Source of the DNA: Paenibacillus gallinarum
GTDB taxonomy: Bacteria; Bacillota; Bacilli; Paenibacillales; Paenibacillaceae
DNA: 64,000 bases
Reading direction: 5' to 3'
NCBI RefSeq assembly: GCF_014836635.1
Contig: NZ_JACSQL010000006.1
Span: forward strand, 186,001 to 250,000
Shown here piece after piece: positions 1 through 8,750 of the stretch. The notes below the pieces were generated by a model. It was not told where the DNA came from and did no database searches. It worked only from the letters and a program-made list of their open reading frames with translations. Every line of letters starts with the position of its first letter. The first letter of the stretch is position 1. Position numbers and translations under genes: made by a program.

Positions 1-258
1 TCTTGTACAGAGAACTCCGGTAGCTGAAAAGGAGGAAAGGATTCCTTATTGAACAAAGACTCAGAGCAGCCCACCCTAAACTTTACTTTGTAGTGGATGG
101 TGTGCCAGGAGCTCCTGTTATAGAGCTAGAGTATACGTATTTTATAATACCGTACTCGATGAGGCTGATATGGCGACATATTAGCAAATTTGGGGTGGTA
201 CCGCGAGTATAATAATCTCGTCCCTAAGACTTGCCGTCTTGGGGGTGGGATTTTTTTA
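1..258 (+). promoter_or_regulatory. T-box riboswitch leader of asd (5' end outside window)
   Basis: The conserved T-box core GGGTGGTACCGCG lies at 193-205. It is followed by a terminator hairpin (CGTCCCTAAGAC / GTCTTGGGGGTGGG) and a T-run ending near 258. A GNTG-type Stem I motif (GGTAGCTGAAAA) is seen at 19-30. The specifier loop at 51-58 reads GAA-C-AAA-G. By the usual pattern GAA-N-codon-purine this gives AAA (Lys), which fits aspartate-semialdehyde dehydrogenase as an early step toward lysine. The codon assignment is inference because the 5' half of Stem I lies outside the window. Presence of a T-box is much more certain than its amino-acid specificity. Confidence 0.85.
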
Positions 259-360
259 TTGTTATACATTGTTATATAGAGATAAAATGTTAGAAACACA
301 CACCAAATCGTATGGTTTGAATAGTTAACTAGAAGACCATTTGAAAGGATTGAATAACGT

Positions 361-1446
361 ATGTCAGAGAAACTTAAAGTAGGTATTGTCGGTGGAACAG
401 GTATGGTGGGTCAGCGTTTTGTTCAATTGCTGGACGGTCATCCTTGGTTTGAAGTAACTTCGATTGCAGCAAGCAGTAACTCTGCAGGGAAAACCTATGA
501 GGAATCTGTAAACGGAAGATGGAAGCTCGCAACACCAATTCCGGAGAACGTAAAACAGATTGTCGTTCAAGATGCATCGAAAGTGGAGCAAGTTGCTCAG
601 GATGTAGACTTTATTTTCTGCGCAGTAGATATGAAGAAAAATGAAATCCAAGCGTTAGAAGAAGCTTATGCGAAAACAGGCACGCCTGTCATTTCGAACA
701 ATTCAGCTCATCGCTGGACGCCTGACATTCCTATGGTTATTCCTGAGCTCAATCCAGAGCATATTGAGGTAATCGCAGCGCAAAGAAAACGCCTGGGAAC
801 TTCCACAGGATTTATTGCAGTGAAACCAAACTGTTCTATTCAAAGTTATGTTCCTGCACTCCATGCTTTGCTTGATTTCAAACCAACGAATGTTGTTGCT
901 TCTACTTATCAAGCGATTTCGGGAGCAGGAAAAAACTTCACGGATTGGCCGGATATGCTGGATAACGTAATCCCGTATATCGGCGGTGAAGAAGAAAAAA
1001 GTGAGCAAGAACCGCTTCGCATATGGGGCAGTGTTCAAAATGGAGAAATTGTAAAAGCAAGTTCGCCATTGATCACAACTCAGTGTATCCGCGTTCCTGT
1101 AACAGACGGTCATTTAGCAACTGTATTTGCTTCGTTCGAGAATAAGCCATCGAAAGAGGAAATTCTGAATCGCTGGAAACAGTTCAAAGGTCGTCCGCAA
1201 GAGTTAGGTCTTCCAAGCGCGCCAAAACAGTTCATCACTTATTTTGAAGAAGACAACAGACCACAGACGAAGCTCGATCGTGATATTGAACGCGGTATGG
1301 GTGTCTCCGTGGGAAGATTACGCGAAGACTCGATTTATGACTTTAAATTTGTCGGACTATCACATAATACATTACGTGGAGCTGCAGGTGGTGCTGTTCT
1401 GATCGCGGAACTGTTGAAAGCAGAAGGATACATTCAAGCAAAATAG
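361..1446 (+). CDS. asd: Aspartate-semialdehyde dehydrogenase (archaeal/fungal-type)
   Basis: Catalyses NADPH-dependent reduction of aspartyl phosphate to aspartate semialdehyde, the branch point for lysine/diaminopimelate, threonine and methionine synthesis, in the cytoplasm. The 361-residue protein has an N-terminal dinucleotide-binding GGTGMVGQ motif (about residues 11-18). The catalytic cysteine is in PNCS (Cys158) and the acid/base histidine in TDGH (His251), with the C-terminal SHNTLRGAAGG helix. Length and motifs match the archaeal/fungal-type family (TIGR00978) rather than the classical bacterial Asd. The gene is monocistronic behind a T-box leader and ends before a strong terminator. 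The ATG at 361 follows AAAGGA with a somewhat long spacer. Family assignment is secure. Confidence 0.96.
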   Translation: MSEKLKVGIVGGTGMVGQRFVQLLDGHPWFEVTSIAASSNSAGKTYEESVNGRWKLATPIPENVKQIVVQDASKVEQVAQDVDFIFCAVDMKKNEIQALEEAYAKTGTPVISNNSAHRWTPDIPMVIPELNPEHIEVIAAQRKRLGTSTGFIAVKPNCSIQSYVPALHALLDFKPTNVVASTYQAISGAGKNFTDWPDMLDNVIPYIGGEEEKSEQEPLRIWGSVQNGEIVKASSPLITTQCIRVPVTDGHLATVFASFENKPSKEEILNRWKQFKGRPQELGLPSAPKQFITYFEEDNRPQTKLDRDIERGMGVSVGRLREDSIYDFKFVGLSHNTLRGAAGGAVLIAELLKAEGYIQAK

Positions 1447-1494
1447 GAATCAATCTAACCTATGCTTTTCATCGGTTTATAAAGTGATAGAGAA

Positions 1495-1528
1495 AAGAAG
1501 CCCGAAATCATGGGGCTTCTTTTTTTTG
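1495..1528 (+). terminator. Intrinsic terminator after asd
   Basis: AGAAGCCC pairs with GGGGCTTCT across a short loop and is followed by eight T residues. It sits between convergent asd and the PAP2 gene. Confidence 0.85.
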
Positions 1529-1545
1529 CAACATTTTAATGATGT

Positions 1546-3321
1546 TTACTTCAATTTCAATTTAATGCTTTTAGCGGTGTAGACTACTTGCACTTTGCTC
1601 TTACTTGGCAAGCCTTTGATTTCTACGGAAGAGAATGAACCCTTTCGTTTGTCATAAGTGATAATAGCATCCCCATTTTTGGGAACATAATTGTTTGTAA
1701 AGTTAAGGCTCAATTTCCCGCCAAGTACAGCTTCTTTCTTTATTTTGAGCAAATCTTTTTTACTGCCAATCGTTAGTTTCGTTGTACCTTTATCAGATTG
1801 TCTGTAACTACCGCCAATTTTCCATTGACCATCTACATTTTCACTAAGAATCCCGCCGTTATTGGTTACACTTGCTGTCCCAAATGCGGTCTTGGATGTA
1901 CCTTCAAGCGTGCCCTGCTCAATAAGAGTCCCGCCTGAGTATGTATTGTTACCTTCGAGTTTTAATGCTCCGGTTCCTTTTTTAGTCAGTTTTCCTTTGC
2001 CGGAAATATCATTACGCCAGCTGTCTTCTGCATAAAAGCCACCTTTATTGGCGTCCATCGTCACCGTAACATCTGTATCAAATGCTCCATATCCATCCGC
2101 TGCTGCAAAGAGATTTAGTCGTCCCCAGCCCTCTGGATCGTCCAGTACTGGGTAGCCGGAAGCAAGTCCTGTTGTTGCTAGTACCCGGCGGCGCTGCGTA
2201 TCATTTAGATAGGGAAGTCTCGTTTCGAGCAGTACTTCAGCACCTTTTGGAACTACGACCGGTGAAGTTGTTTTATTCGATTTTTTAAATCCATAGGTTA
2301 GACGTTCCGTATATTCCTTCTTAATTGTAGCAGAATTGCTATCATTTTCTGTTCCCGTTCCTTCTTGTGTTAACAGCAGGTCATGTGCTTCCTGATAAGC
2401 AGCCTTTTTGAGCTCACTATTAGCTGGATCTGATAAGATAGCCGCCGCGGTTGCTGTAGCCATAACACGCCCTCCCATCACATCTAAAGGGGAATGCATT
2501 CCTGCAACGATACGGTTATTCCCAAGCTCTGATGCACGGGTAAGCAGCTCCTGATAACGTTCTGGTACCGCATAGGCTAGAGCAAAGGCACTAAGATAGG
2601 CAGCGTTGGTATGACCACTAGGAAAACCGCCGTCTTTCGTAGGGTCTGCATTTTGTACTGGGATCAGAGTGGGAAGGACTACTGAATTATTAACCCAGCG
2701 GAAGGGACGAGGATAACTAAAATAGCTTTTTGCCGGGTTGGTCGAAGAATATTGCCCCCGAAGCGTATTCACCAAGTTCACCATATTACCGAGTTCAGAC
2801 TCGGGATCCCCTGCATTATTTCCTTCATCACTGTACTTCTTAGTTGTGGCATCTGCGGCTACATCTTGTATGGTTGTCGTCGCCTTCGCTTTTAAACGGT
2901 AGTCATCAGCTAGTGATCCAAGACCGTCAATCACACTGTAGCTCTGATTCCTGCGATCATCTAAATAGGCCTCTTTTTCCTCATTTGCTGTGCGTCGAAG
3001 TGACGTATTGAATACCTTTTGAATATTCAGACCCAGCACGCTATGGTCCAGTATGGTCCCTGTGTTCCAAGAATCACCGGGAGTCCAAAGTTTATTAAAT
3101 TCAGATAGGAGACCTATCGTTGGATTGGTACTCACGGTATTGTTATCCGCCACATTATTTTTATATTGATCCACAAAATGGCCCCAAGCAGGAGCTGCCG
3201 GGGGATTTACATTTGTAATAGCTGCACTAGCACTAGCGCTGGCGTAACTACCGCCAAGAGAACTTAGAAGTATGCTCATAGATAATACTGCGGCAGATAC
3301 AGGTGTCTTTTTCTTGTTCAT
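1546..3321 (-). CDS. Secreted PAP2-family acid phosphatase with autotransporter-type beta-strand repeat
   Basis: Probable exported phosphatase of the PAP2/vanadium haloperoxidase-like superfamily. A Lys-rich N-terminus and hydrophobic stretch followed by an Ala/Ser-rich region form a signal peptide. The PAP2 signatures are present: KSYFSYPRP, then FPSGHTNAAY (about residue 235) and RIVAGMHSPLDVMGG (about residue 270), carrying the catalytic His residues. The C-terminal third has an autotransporter-associated beta-strand repeat (LTKKGTGALKLEGNNTYSGGT), a module best known from Gram-negative autotransporters. The longer frame begins at 3345, but the AGAGAGGA ribosome binding site lies inside it, so the second Met (3321) is preferred. 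Natural substrate is unknown; the gene stands alone. Confidence 0.85.
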   Translation of the reverse strand: MNKKKTPVSAAVLSMSILLSSLGGSYASASASAAITNVNPPAAPAWGHFVDQYKNNVADNNTVSTNPTIGLLSEFNKLWTPGDSWNTGTILDHSVLGLNIQKVFNTSLRRTANEEKEAYLDDRRNQSYSVIDGLGSLADDYRLKAKATTTIQDVAADATTKKYSDEGNNAGDPESELGNMVNLVNTLRGQYSSTNPAKSYFSYPRPFRWVNNSVVLPTLIPVQNADPTKDGGFPSGHTNAAYLSAFALAYAVPERYQELLTRASELGNNRIVAGMHSPLDVMGGRVMATATAAAILSDPANSELKKAAYQEAHDLLLTQEGTGTENDSNSATIKKEYTERLTYGFKKSNKTTSPVVVPKGAEVLLETRLPYLNDTQRRRVLATTGLASGYPVLDDPEGWGRLNLFAAADGYGAFDTDVTVTMDANKGGFYAEDSWRNDISGKGKLTKKGTGALKLEGNNTYSGGTLIEQGTLEGTSKTAFGTASVTNNGGILSENVDGQWKIGGSYRQSDKGTTKLTIGSKKDLLKIKKEAVLGGKLSLNFTNNYVPKNGDAIITYDKRKGSFSSVEIKGLPSKSKVQVVYTAKSIKLKLK

Positions 3322-3451
3322 TTTATAAACCGATCCTCTCTTCATTCCATTTTGTTGTAATATCCTACTTTTATAATGGTATCTTTGGTTTGTTAACTAA
3401 AGTAAACATGTATGTAATTTTATTGTGAGGAAAAGAAAATTTCTCTTTAAA

Positions 3452-3504
3452 TAGAAAAAAGTGCGGAAGTAGGCAGGGTTGTTCTGCTTACATTCAGCAC
3501 TTTC
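3452..3504 (-). terminator. Intrinsic terminator of the NSS symporter gene
   Basis: On the minus strand, AAAGTGC and GCACTTT flank an inner GTAAGCAG / CTGCCTAC-type stem. The hairpin is followed by six T residues. Confidence 0.7.
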
Positions 3505-3543
3505 GTTTTTCACGATATCACTCCGGTAAGAGTAGTATTTAAA

Positions 3544-4905
3544 TTAAAAAATAGACATGAGCTTATCCAGAATTCCTGTAATATCAAGAAAGACGATGAT
3601 GATCACGATAGGAATAATATACCTCATAATAAAGAACCAAATCTGAAATGCTTTTTCACCTAAACGCGAATGCTGTAACAATTCTTCGCGCAGCGTGCTT
3701 TTCTTAATCTTTTGGGTCACGAAAAAAGAGATTAAAAATACGCCGAGCGGCATTAAAATATTACTAACTAAGTAGTCCGCAGAATCAAATATCGTTTTAG
3801 AGAAAATCAAGAGATCTGAAAGCACACTATACGATAAAGCGGAAGGAACCCCTACGATTAAAATGAGAGCACCAATAAGATAGGCATACTTCGTTCTCTT
3901 TTCTTCCTTTCCTTTCACAACAGAGGCGACGATAATTTCTAACATTGAAAAGGCTGAAGTTAAGGTAGCGAATAGAAATAATGCTAAGAAACCAATTAAG
4001 AACGCTTCTCCAAAAATAATCTGATCAAAAACCGCCGGTAAGACGACAAATAGCAGTCCTGGCCCCTCAGCCGGTTCTAATCCTAGAGAAAATACCGCTG
4101 GGAAAATAGCTAACCCTGCCAATAGCGCTATCAGTAAATTCATCGATACAATCGAAATGGCAGGCTGAATTAAGCTTTCTTTTTTAGAGAGATATGAACT
4201 GTAGGTAACCATTACCGACACACCGACACTTAAGGAGAAGAAGGCCTGTCCCATCGCAAATAGAATACTCTCAGAAGTAATATTCGAGAAGTCAGGTGAT
4301 AGAAAGAATTTTACACCTTCAACCGCGTTAGGCAGGGTAAGCGAGCGAATGATCAGGACCAAGAATAATACAAATAAAGCAGGCATCAATATTTTACTAA
4401 CTCTTTCGATGCCATTTTGTATTCCTTTTGCGACGACAAGAACAGTAAACGCGAGGAATACGAACTGTGCAGCGATAACGAGAGCAGGATTTCCAATCGT
4501 CTGATTAAAAACAGAAGCATAATCTGCACCCTCGCTTATAATGCCGCCAAACAATCCTTTTACAAAATAGATCACGATCCAGCCGCCAATTACACTATAA
4601 AAAGATAATAATAGGAAACAAGTGAATACCCCTAATTTCCCAATCCAATGCCATTTCGTGTGGGGAGCGATACTACGATAGGCGCTGATGGCTTCTTTTT
4701 GTGTGCTGCGTCCAATCACAAACTCTGCTAACAATAAGGGGAAACCCATGAATAAAGAAAATAGAATGAAAAGAAGAAAAAATGCGCCTCCTCCGCTTAT
4801 GCCCGTGACATAAGGGAGTTTCCATATCGCGCCTACTCCGATGGCTGACCCTGCTGCTGATAAAATAAAACCGATCTTCGATGACCACTGCTCAGAAGTT
4901 TGCAT
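3544..4905 (-). CDS. Neurotransmitter:sodium symporter (NSS/SNF) family amino-acid transporter
   Basis: Sodium-coupled amino-acid importer in the cytoplasmic membrane, 453 residues. The unwound first helix typical of the LeuT fold is visible near residues 10-35 ([17 protein letters not shown]), followed by about eleven further hydrophobic segments. Bacterial NSS members of this size include the tryptophan transporter TnaT and the tyrosine transporter Tyt1. The gene lies behind its own minus-strand T-box leader whose specifier reads as a Phe codon, so an aromatic amino acid is the best substrate guess (inference). Start ATG at 4905 has only a weak GGATGG upstream. The gene is monocistronic. 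Confidence 0.9.
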   Translation of the reverse strand: MQTSEQWSSKIGFILSAAGSAIGVGAIWKLPYVTGISGGGAFFLLFILFSLFMGFPLLLAEFVIGRSTQKEAISAYRSIAPHTKWHWIGKLGVFTCFLLLSFYSVIGGWIVIYFVKGLFGGIISEGADYASVFNQTIGNPALVIAAQFVFLAFTVLVVAKGIQNGIERVSKILMPALFVLFLVLIIRSLTLPNAVEGVKFFLSPDFSNITSESILFAMGQAFFSLSVGVSVMVTYSSYLSKKESLIQPAISIVSMNLLIALLAGLAIFPAVFSLGLEPAEGPGLLFVVLPAVFDQIIFGEAFLIGFLALFLFATLTSAFSMLEIIVASVVKGKEEKRTKYAYLIGALILIVGVPSALSYSVLSDLLIFSKTIFDSADYLVSNILMPLGVFLISFFVTQKIKKSTLREELLQHSRLGEKAFQIWFFIMRYIIPIVIIIVFLDITGILDKLMSIF

Positions 4906-4957
4906 GTTAATCCATCCAATCTATTATTATTACGTCCTCTACAGATTAAAGTAGAAA

Positions 4958-5215
4958 ACAAAAAAAGCCGCGTCTCTATCTATAATAGATAGGGACGTGG
5001 CTATTCACGCGGTACCACCCTAATTGGAAGCAAAGGATACTGCTTCCCACTTGAGAAAATAACGGTTTCCTCCGTTTTTACACTGCTACTTATGATGCAG
5101 CATAAAAAAGCTCCAAGAATGAAATTCACCAAATCTATGTATCAGTTTCCACCAACCACTGATTCTCTGTAAACAGGGAGACCGGCTTAATAAAGTTCTC
5201 TTCGTTGCTTATGTC
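4958..5215 (-). promoter_or_regulatory. T-box riboswitch leader of the NSS transporter, probable Phe (UUC) specifier
   Basis: Read on the minus strand, the T-box core GGGTGGTACCGCG is at 5020-5008. A terminator (AGCCACGTCCCTATC / GATAGAGACGCGGCT plus T-run) reaches 4958. Stem I shows AGAGAA at about 5170, GGTTGGTGGAAA at about 5155, and GAA-T-TTC-A with TTC complementary to 5121-5123. The spacing matches the glyQS-type arrangement GAA-N-codon-A-TTCTT. The codon corresponds to phenylalanine. Uncharged tRNA-Phe would be expected to allow transporter expression. Confidence 0.85.
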
Positions 5216-5373
5216 GTATTTATGATAATAGTCGAAATTATAGTATGGGAATTCCCAGCGGTCAAGTATTTTTTGATCCTCCTTTTGAGATGAGCATTTG
5301 TTTACTATTTTACCGTAATGGGTAATTTCATTGTACGAGCATGAAAATACAAAAGAATGAGGTATCAAAACAA

Positions 5374-5988
5374 ATGAAAAAACAACTAGTATTACTGAGT
5401 GCAGCAGCAATTATTGTTTTAGGTGGATGTGGAAGTGAGTCGACTGAACAATCAGATCCGAACACGAATCAGACTCAAACGGAGCAAAGTGGGACAGAGC
5501 AAAATCAAACAGATCAGAACCAAACGGAACAAAATGATACGAACCAAGAGGATATGAATCATTCGAGTTCAGGAGAAGTACCCAATGGTTTAGAAGAAGC
5601 CGATAACCCAACCTATCCGGTTGGTAGTGAAGTAATCCTAAAAACCGACCACATGGAAGGTATGAATGGAGCAGAAGCAACTATTGTAGGTGCTTATGAA
5701 ACGACTGCGTACGAAGTTTCTTATACCCCAACCACAGGCGGAGAACCTGTGAAAAATCATAAATGGGTCGTTCATGAGGAAATTAAAGACCTGACAAACC
5801 AAACGTTGAAAGATGGAACAGAAGTCACTTTAGAAGCAGATCACATGCCTGGAATGAAGGACGCACCTGCAGTCATTGATTCTTCAGAGATGACTACTGT
5901 GTATATGGTGGACTATACTCCAACAACGGGTGGAGAACCGGTAAAAAACCATAAATGGGTAACAGACGAGGAACTTTCCGCAAAATAA
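5374..5988 (+). CDS. ydhK: YdhK-family lipoprotein (two DUF1541 repeats)
   Basis: Secreted lipoprotein with lipobox VLGGC at about residues 16-20. A long Gln/Asn/Thr-rich linker follows, then two copies of the DUF1541 module. Each module ends in YTPTTGGEPVKNHKWV, and each carries a DHMxGM motif that could bind metal (inference). The function of the family is not established. A longer frame starts at 5341, but AGGTATC lies upstream of the ATG at 5374, which gives a normal signal peptide. The gene is divergent from the T-box-controlled transporter and ends at a clear terminator. Confidence 0.87.
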   Translation: MKKQLVLLSAAAIIVLGGCGSESTEQSDPNTNQTQTEQSGTEQNQTDQNQTEQNDTNQEDMNHSSSGEVPNGLEEADNPTYPVGSEVILKTDHMEGMNGAEATIVGAYETTAYEVSYTPTTGGEPVKNHKWVVHEEIKDLTNQTLKDGTEVTLEADHMPGMKDAPAVIDSSEMTTVYMVDYTPTTGGEPVKNHKWVTDEELSAK

Positions 5989-6020
5989 ATATGAATAATT
6001 CATTATATGATATTAAAATA

Positions 6021-6069
6021 AGCAACCTCTTTTTGGTTTCCAAATGCCAACTAGGAGGTTGCTTTTTTT
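6021..6069 (+). terminator. Intrinsic terminator after ydhK-like gene
   Basis: AGCAACCTC pairs with GAGGTTGCT and is followed by seven T residues. Confidence 0.85.
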
Positions 6070-6176
6070 GTATGGAATAAACCGTAATTCCGCAGTTACT
6101 TGGTTAGATATCTGAATTTATTATTCTGGATTATATTTAATTGCGTCAAATTTAATATATGTGAGGAGGAATTAGA

Positions 6177-6569
6177 ATGAAATTATATTTTGTACTATTT
6201 GCATGTTTGTTTTTTGTTATGTCAGGTTGCGGAAATAGTTCTTCAACAGATCGGACTGTTGAAGAGGAGGGGACACGGGTGAACATAATGGAACAGGAAT
6301 CAACTCATCATGTAATTAAAGGGATTGTAGTAGAAATCAACTCAAATATGGTTATTGCAACAAACTTAACAAAGGATCAAATCCAAAACAAAACAGCAGA
6401 AGAAATTATAAGTTATGACACAGATATGTACCAGTTCTCGTTGTCTGAAATTTCTACTGAAGCGAAAATTGGGGACATTGTAAATGTAACGACGACTGGA
6501 AAATATAAACTGAGCAGAATTGCCAAAGTAGAGGTAACGAATATAGAAGTAGTGATAACTAGTATATGA
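6177..6569 (+). CDS. Hypothetical lipoprotein (DUF3221-like)
   Basis: A 130-residue protein with a short signal peptide and lipobox MSGC (Cys18), so probably anchored to the outer face of the membrane. The mature part (IKGIVVEINSN...IGDIVNVTTTGKYKLS...KVEVTNIEV) has the OB-fold-like pattern seen in small Bacillus DUF3221 lipoproteins. The family match is tentative. A strong GAGGAGG site precedes the ATG. It lies just upstream of an ECF sigma factor gene, but about 120 bp separate them and co-regulation is not shown. Confidence 0.7.
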   Translation: MKLYFVLFACLFFVMSGCGNSSSTDRTVEEEGTRVNIMEQESTHHVIKGIVVEINSNMVIATNLTKDQIQNKTAEEIISYDTDMYQFSLSEISTEAKIGDIVNVTTTGKYKLSRIAKVEVTNIEVVITSI

Positions 6570-6691
6570 TTCCGGAAATAAATATATAAATTCCAATCGT
6601 TTTCCTGTTCTATACCGTCTTAGTAATGTGAGAATAGGATATAAGGTTTTCCTAGTACATAAATTTTTTTGAAAAGGAGGGGCGATAAACT

Positions 6692-7201
6692 GTGGAGGAA
6701 GCAATAAATAATAGATCGAGAGCAACAGATTTTGATCTACTAGATGAAGAACATTTTAGTAATTATCTATCTAGTCAGCAACGAAAACTATACTCGGTCG
6801 CATACAGTTATATGCGAAATGAAGCAGATGCGATAGAAATCGTACAGGAAGCCACTTGCAAGGCTTGGATGAAGCGAAAGAAATTGAATAGCGAAGAATC
6901 TTTCACCCCCTGGCTCATTCGAATCACGATTAACTGCTGTATGGACGAGCTAAGAAGAAAAAAACGTGTATTTCCTGTAGATCGTTGGGTGAAAGAACCA
7001 TCAGATGAAATGAAAAGAAACGACCGAATGGATTTGGAGCGGGCAATGAATCGGCTCAAGAAGAAATATCGACATGTAGTTATGCTCAAATATTACCAAG
7101 ACATGACGGTTCCTGAGATTGCAAAAATACTACAAAAACCGGAAGGGACGATTAAAACTTGGCTTCGTGAAGGACTCATACAGCTTCGGAAGTACTTATA
7201 G
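6692..7201 (+). CDS. ECF-type RNA polymerase sigma factor
   Basis: A 169-residue sigma-70 family regulator. Region 2 is visible (YSVAYSYMRNEADAIEIVQEA, residues about 32-55) and region 4 is a C-terminal HTH (YQDMTVPEIAKILQKPEGTIKTWL). GTG start at 6692 behind AAAGGAGGGG. The next gene begins 21 bp downstream and encodes a membrane-anchored DUF4179 protein, so the pair is a sigma/anti-sigma operon. The signal sensed is unknown. Confidence 0.92.
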   Translation: MEEAINNRSRATDFDLLDEEHFSNYLSSQQRKLYSVAYSYMRNEADAIEIVQEATCKAWMKRKKLNSEESFTPWLIRITINCCMDELRRKKRVFPVDRWVKEPSDEMKRNDRMDLERAMNRLKKKYRHVVMLKYYQDMTVPEIAKILQKPEGTIKTWLREGLIQLRKYL

Positions 7202-7222
7202 GAATAGAGAGGAGGACAAAAC

Positions 7223-8674
7223 ATGTGGAATAAAGAAGAACGTATTCTTAGTGACGATGCACAAGAAATGAAGGGAAATAGTGAACAAGTTCGAGAAATG
7301 AAATTGACGAATGCGGTTCAGCGGGGGATTGAACAAGGGAAACGGCGGCAGAAGAAACGACTCTTCTCCTATGGAGGCGGTGCATTCATTACAGCGATTG
7401 TCGTACTGTTTATCATGTCTTCCATTGTACAGCCGAATAACGGAGAGAATACTTTGACAGGACAGACAGTAACCCACTCAGTTACTTCTAAAAGTTGGAG
7501 TGATTCTGACTTGTTTGTTGAAGCTCCTGGCTTAACAAAGGCACTCGGGAACGTGCTAAGTAACGACTTAATTCAGCCCATATATCAGAGCATAGAAAAA
7601 AATGGAGTCCGGTTTGAAGTACTTGGTGCTGTCACGGATGGTCGGAAAATGTATGTCTTGTACAGTTTAGAGAACAAAACAGATCAAGTGGTAGATCAGG
7701 TAGGGAAAAGTTTTCGATATGGAAATTATGAAGTTTCCGATACGGGTGCTTCTACAGATATGGCACTACCAGGTGACAGTCTCATACAACCAAATGCCAC
7801 TAAAAACTTTATCTATATGACAAATCTTTCAGCGTCAATCTATAGTAACCATGAGGCAATTTACGAAATTAATGTATATACCGAAAACCAGAGTCAAACT
7901 AGCCTAGAAGTCGCTTTTAAATTAGATTCAAATATGTTTGAAAGCCAGATTCAGTCATTCGATATCAATAAAACGATGGAAATGGATGGACAAAAAATTC
8001 ATATCGATAAAATTGTCTATACACCGCTACACACTTATGTGGACTTGGAATATGACTCGATGAATACAAAAGATATCTCTCAGCTGATCAATCCCGTATT
8101 GATTGGGAAATCAGGAGATAAATCCGAAAAGTTATTTTATCCAAAGGTACTTACTCCTAGTAATTCGGGTCTATTTTCAAATAAGAACCAGAGGACCCTC
8201 GTATTTTACAGCAGTAAACTTAATCATTATGATTCGATCGCACTGAAACTTCAAGGGATCTCGGCACTTGAAGAAGATCAGAAGAAAATTGTAATTGATT
8301 TGAGCAAGAATGAGATTGTTCAAGCTCCGGACAACGATCTGCAAATGATAAAGTCTTCGGAAGAAGCAGATGTCGGCGATATGTTATTTCAACGTGAAAT
8401 TGAAAATGCTGTATCTTTGAGAAGCAGTTCCATGTGGTTGGATTCACAATTTCAGGATGCTGAAGGAGTAAGTCATGATCAAGATACAAGTGGGAGCATG
8501 GGGGGAAGTGGGCTTACCACATCTTCAAAAGATGATACTGGAGAAGAACATTACTCTTATAATTTTGGAGCAGAGGCAGTAGACTACCCGCAGCCGCTTA
8601 CAATCAAGATCATAAATTATTGGAACCCTATATTGGAAAATCAAACTTTGCAGTTGTATTCATCTTCTAAATAA
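7223..8674 (+). CDS. DUF4179 membrane protein, probable anti-sigma factor
   Basis: A 483-residue single-pass membrane protein. A charged cytoplasmic N-terminus of about 47 residues precedes one transmembrane helix (about 50-69). A large extracytoplasmic domain follows, with the DUF4179 pattern (ALGNVLSNDLIQPIYQSIEKNGVRFEVLGAVTDG) and a DUF5643-like second half. Proteins of this type are encoded directly downstream of ECF sigma genes and are thought to hold the sigma factor inactive. That role here is inferred from operon position. GAGAGGAGG precedes the ATG. Confidence 0.85.
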   Translation: MWNKEERILSDDAQEMKGNSEQVREMKLTNAVQRGIEQGKRRQKKRLFSYGGGAFITAIVVLFIMSSIVQPNNGENTLTGQTVTHSVTSKSWSDSDLFVEAPGLTKALGNVLSNDLIQPIYQSIEKNGVRFEVLGAVTDGRKMYVLYSLENKTDQVVDQVGKSFRYGNYEVSDTGASTDMALPGDSLIQPNATKNFIYMTNLSASIYSNHEAIYEINVYTENQSQTSLEVAFKLDSNMFESQIQSFDINKTMEMDGQKIHIDKIVYTPLHTYVDLEYDSMNTKDISQLINPVLIGKSGDKSEKLFYPKVLTPSNSGLFSNKNQRTLVFYSSKLNHYDSIALKLQGISALEEDQKKIVIDLSKNEIVQAPDNDLQMIKSSEEADVGDMLFQREIENAVSLRSSSMWLDSQFQDAEGVSHDQDTSGSMGGSGLTTSSKDDTGEEHYSYNFGAEAVDYPQPLTIKIINYWNPILENQTLQLYSSSK

Positions 8675-8723
8675 AAAAAGCAGTGGACTATGGGATTTAC
8701 ATGCCGTAGAACACTGCTTTTTA
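8675..8723. terminator. Bidirectional terminator between convergent genes
   Basis: AAAGCAGTG pairs with CACTGCTTT, with A-run before and T-run after. It serves the DUF4179 gene (+) and the LysR gene (-). Confidence 0.8.
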
Positions 8724-8750
8724 TTGCTTATATAAACCATTCCAAATGCA

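Noticed and set aside
5135..5410. Minus-strand frame overlapping the ydhK start
   Set aside because: It is coincident with the T-box Stem I and leader and has no coding character.
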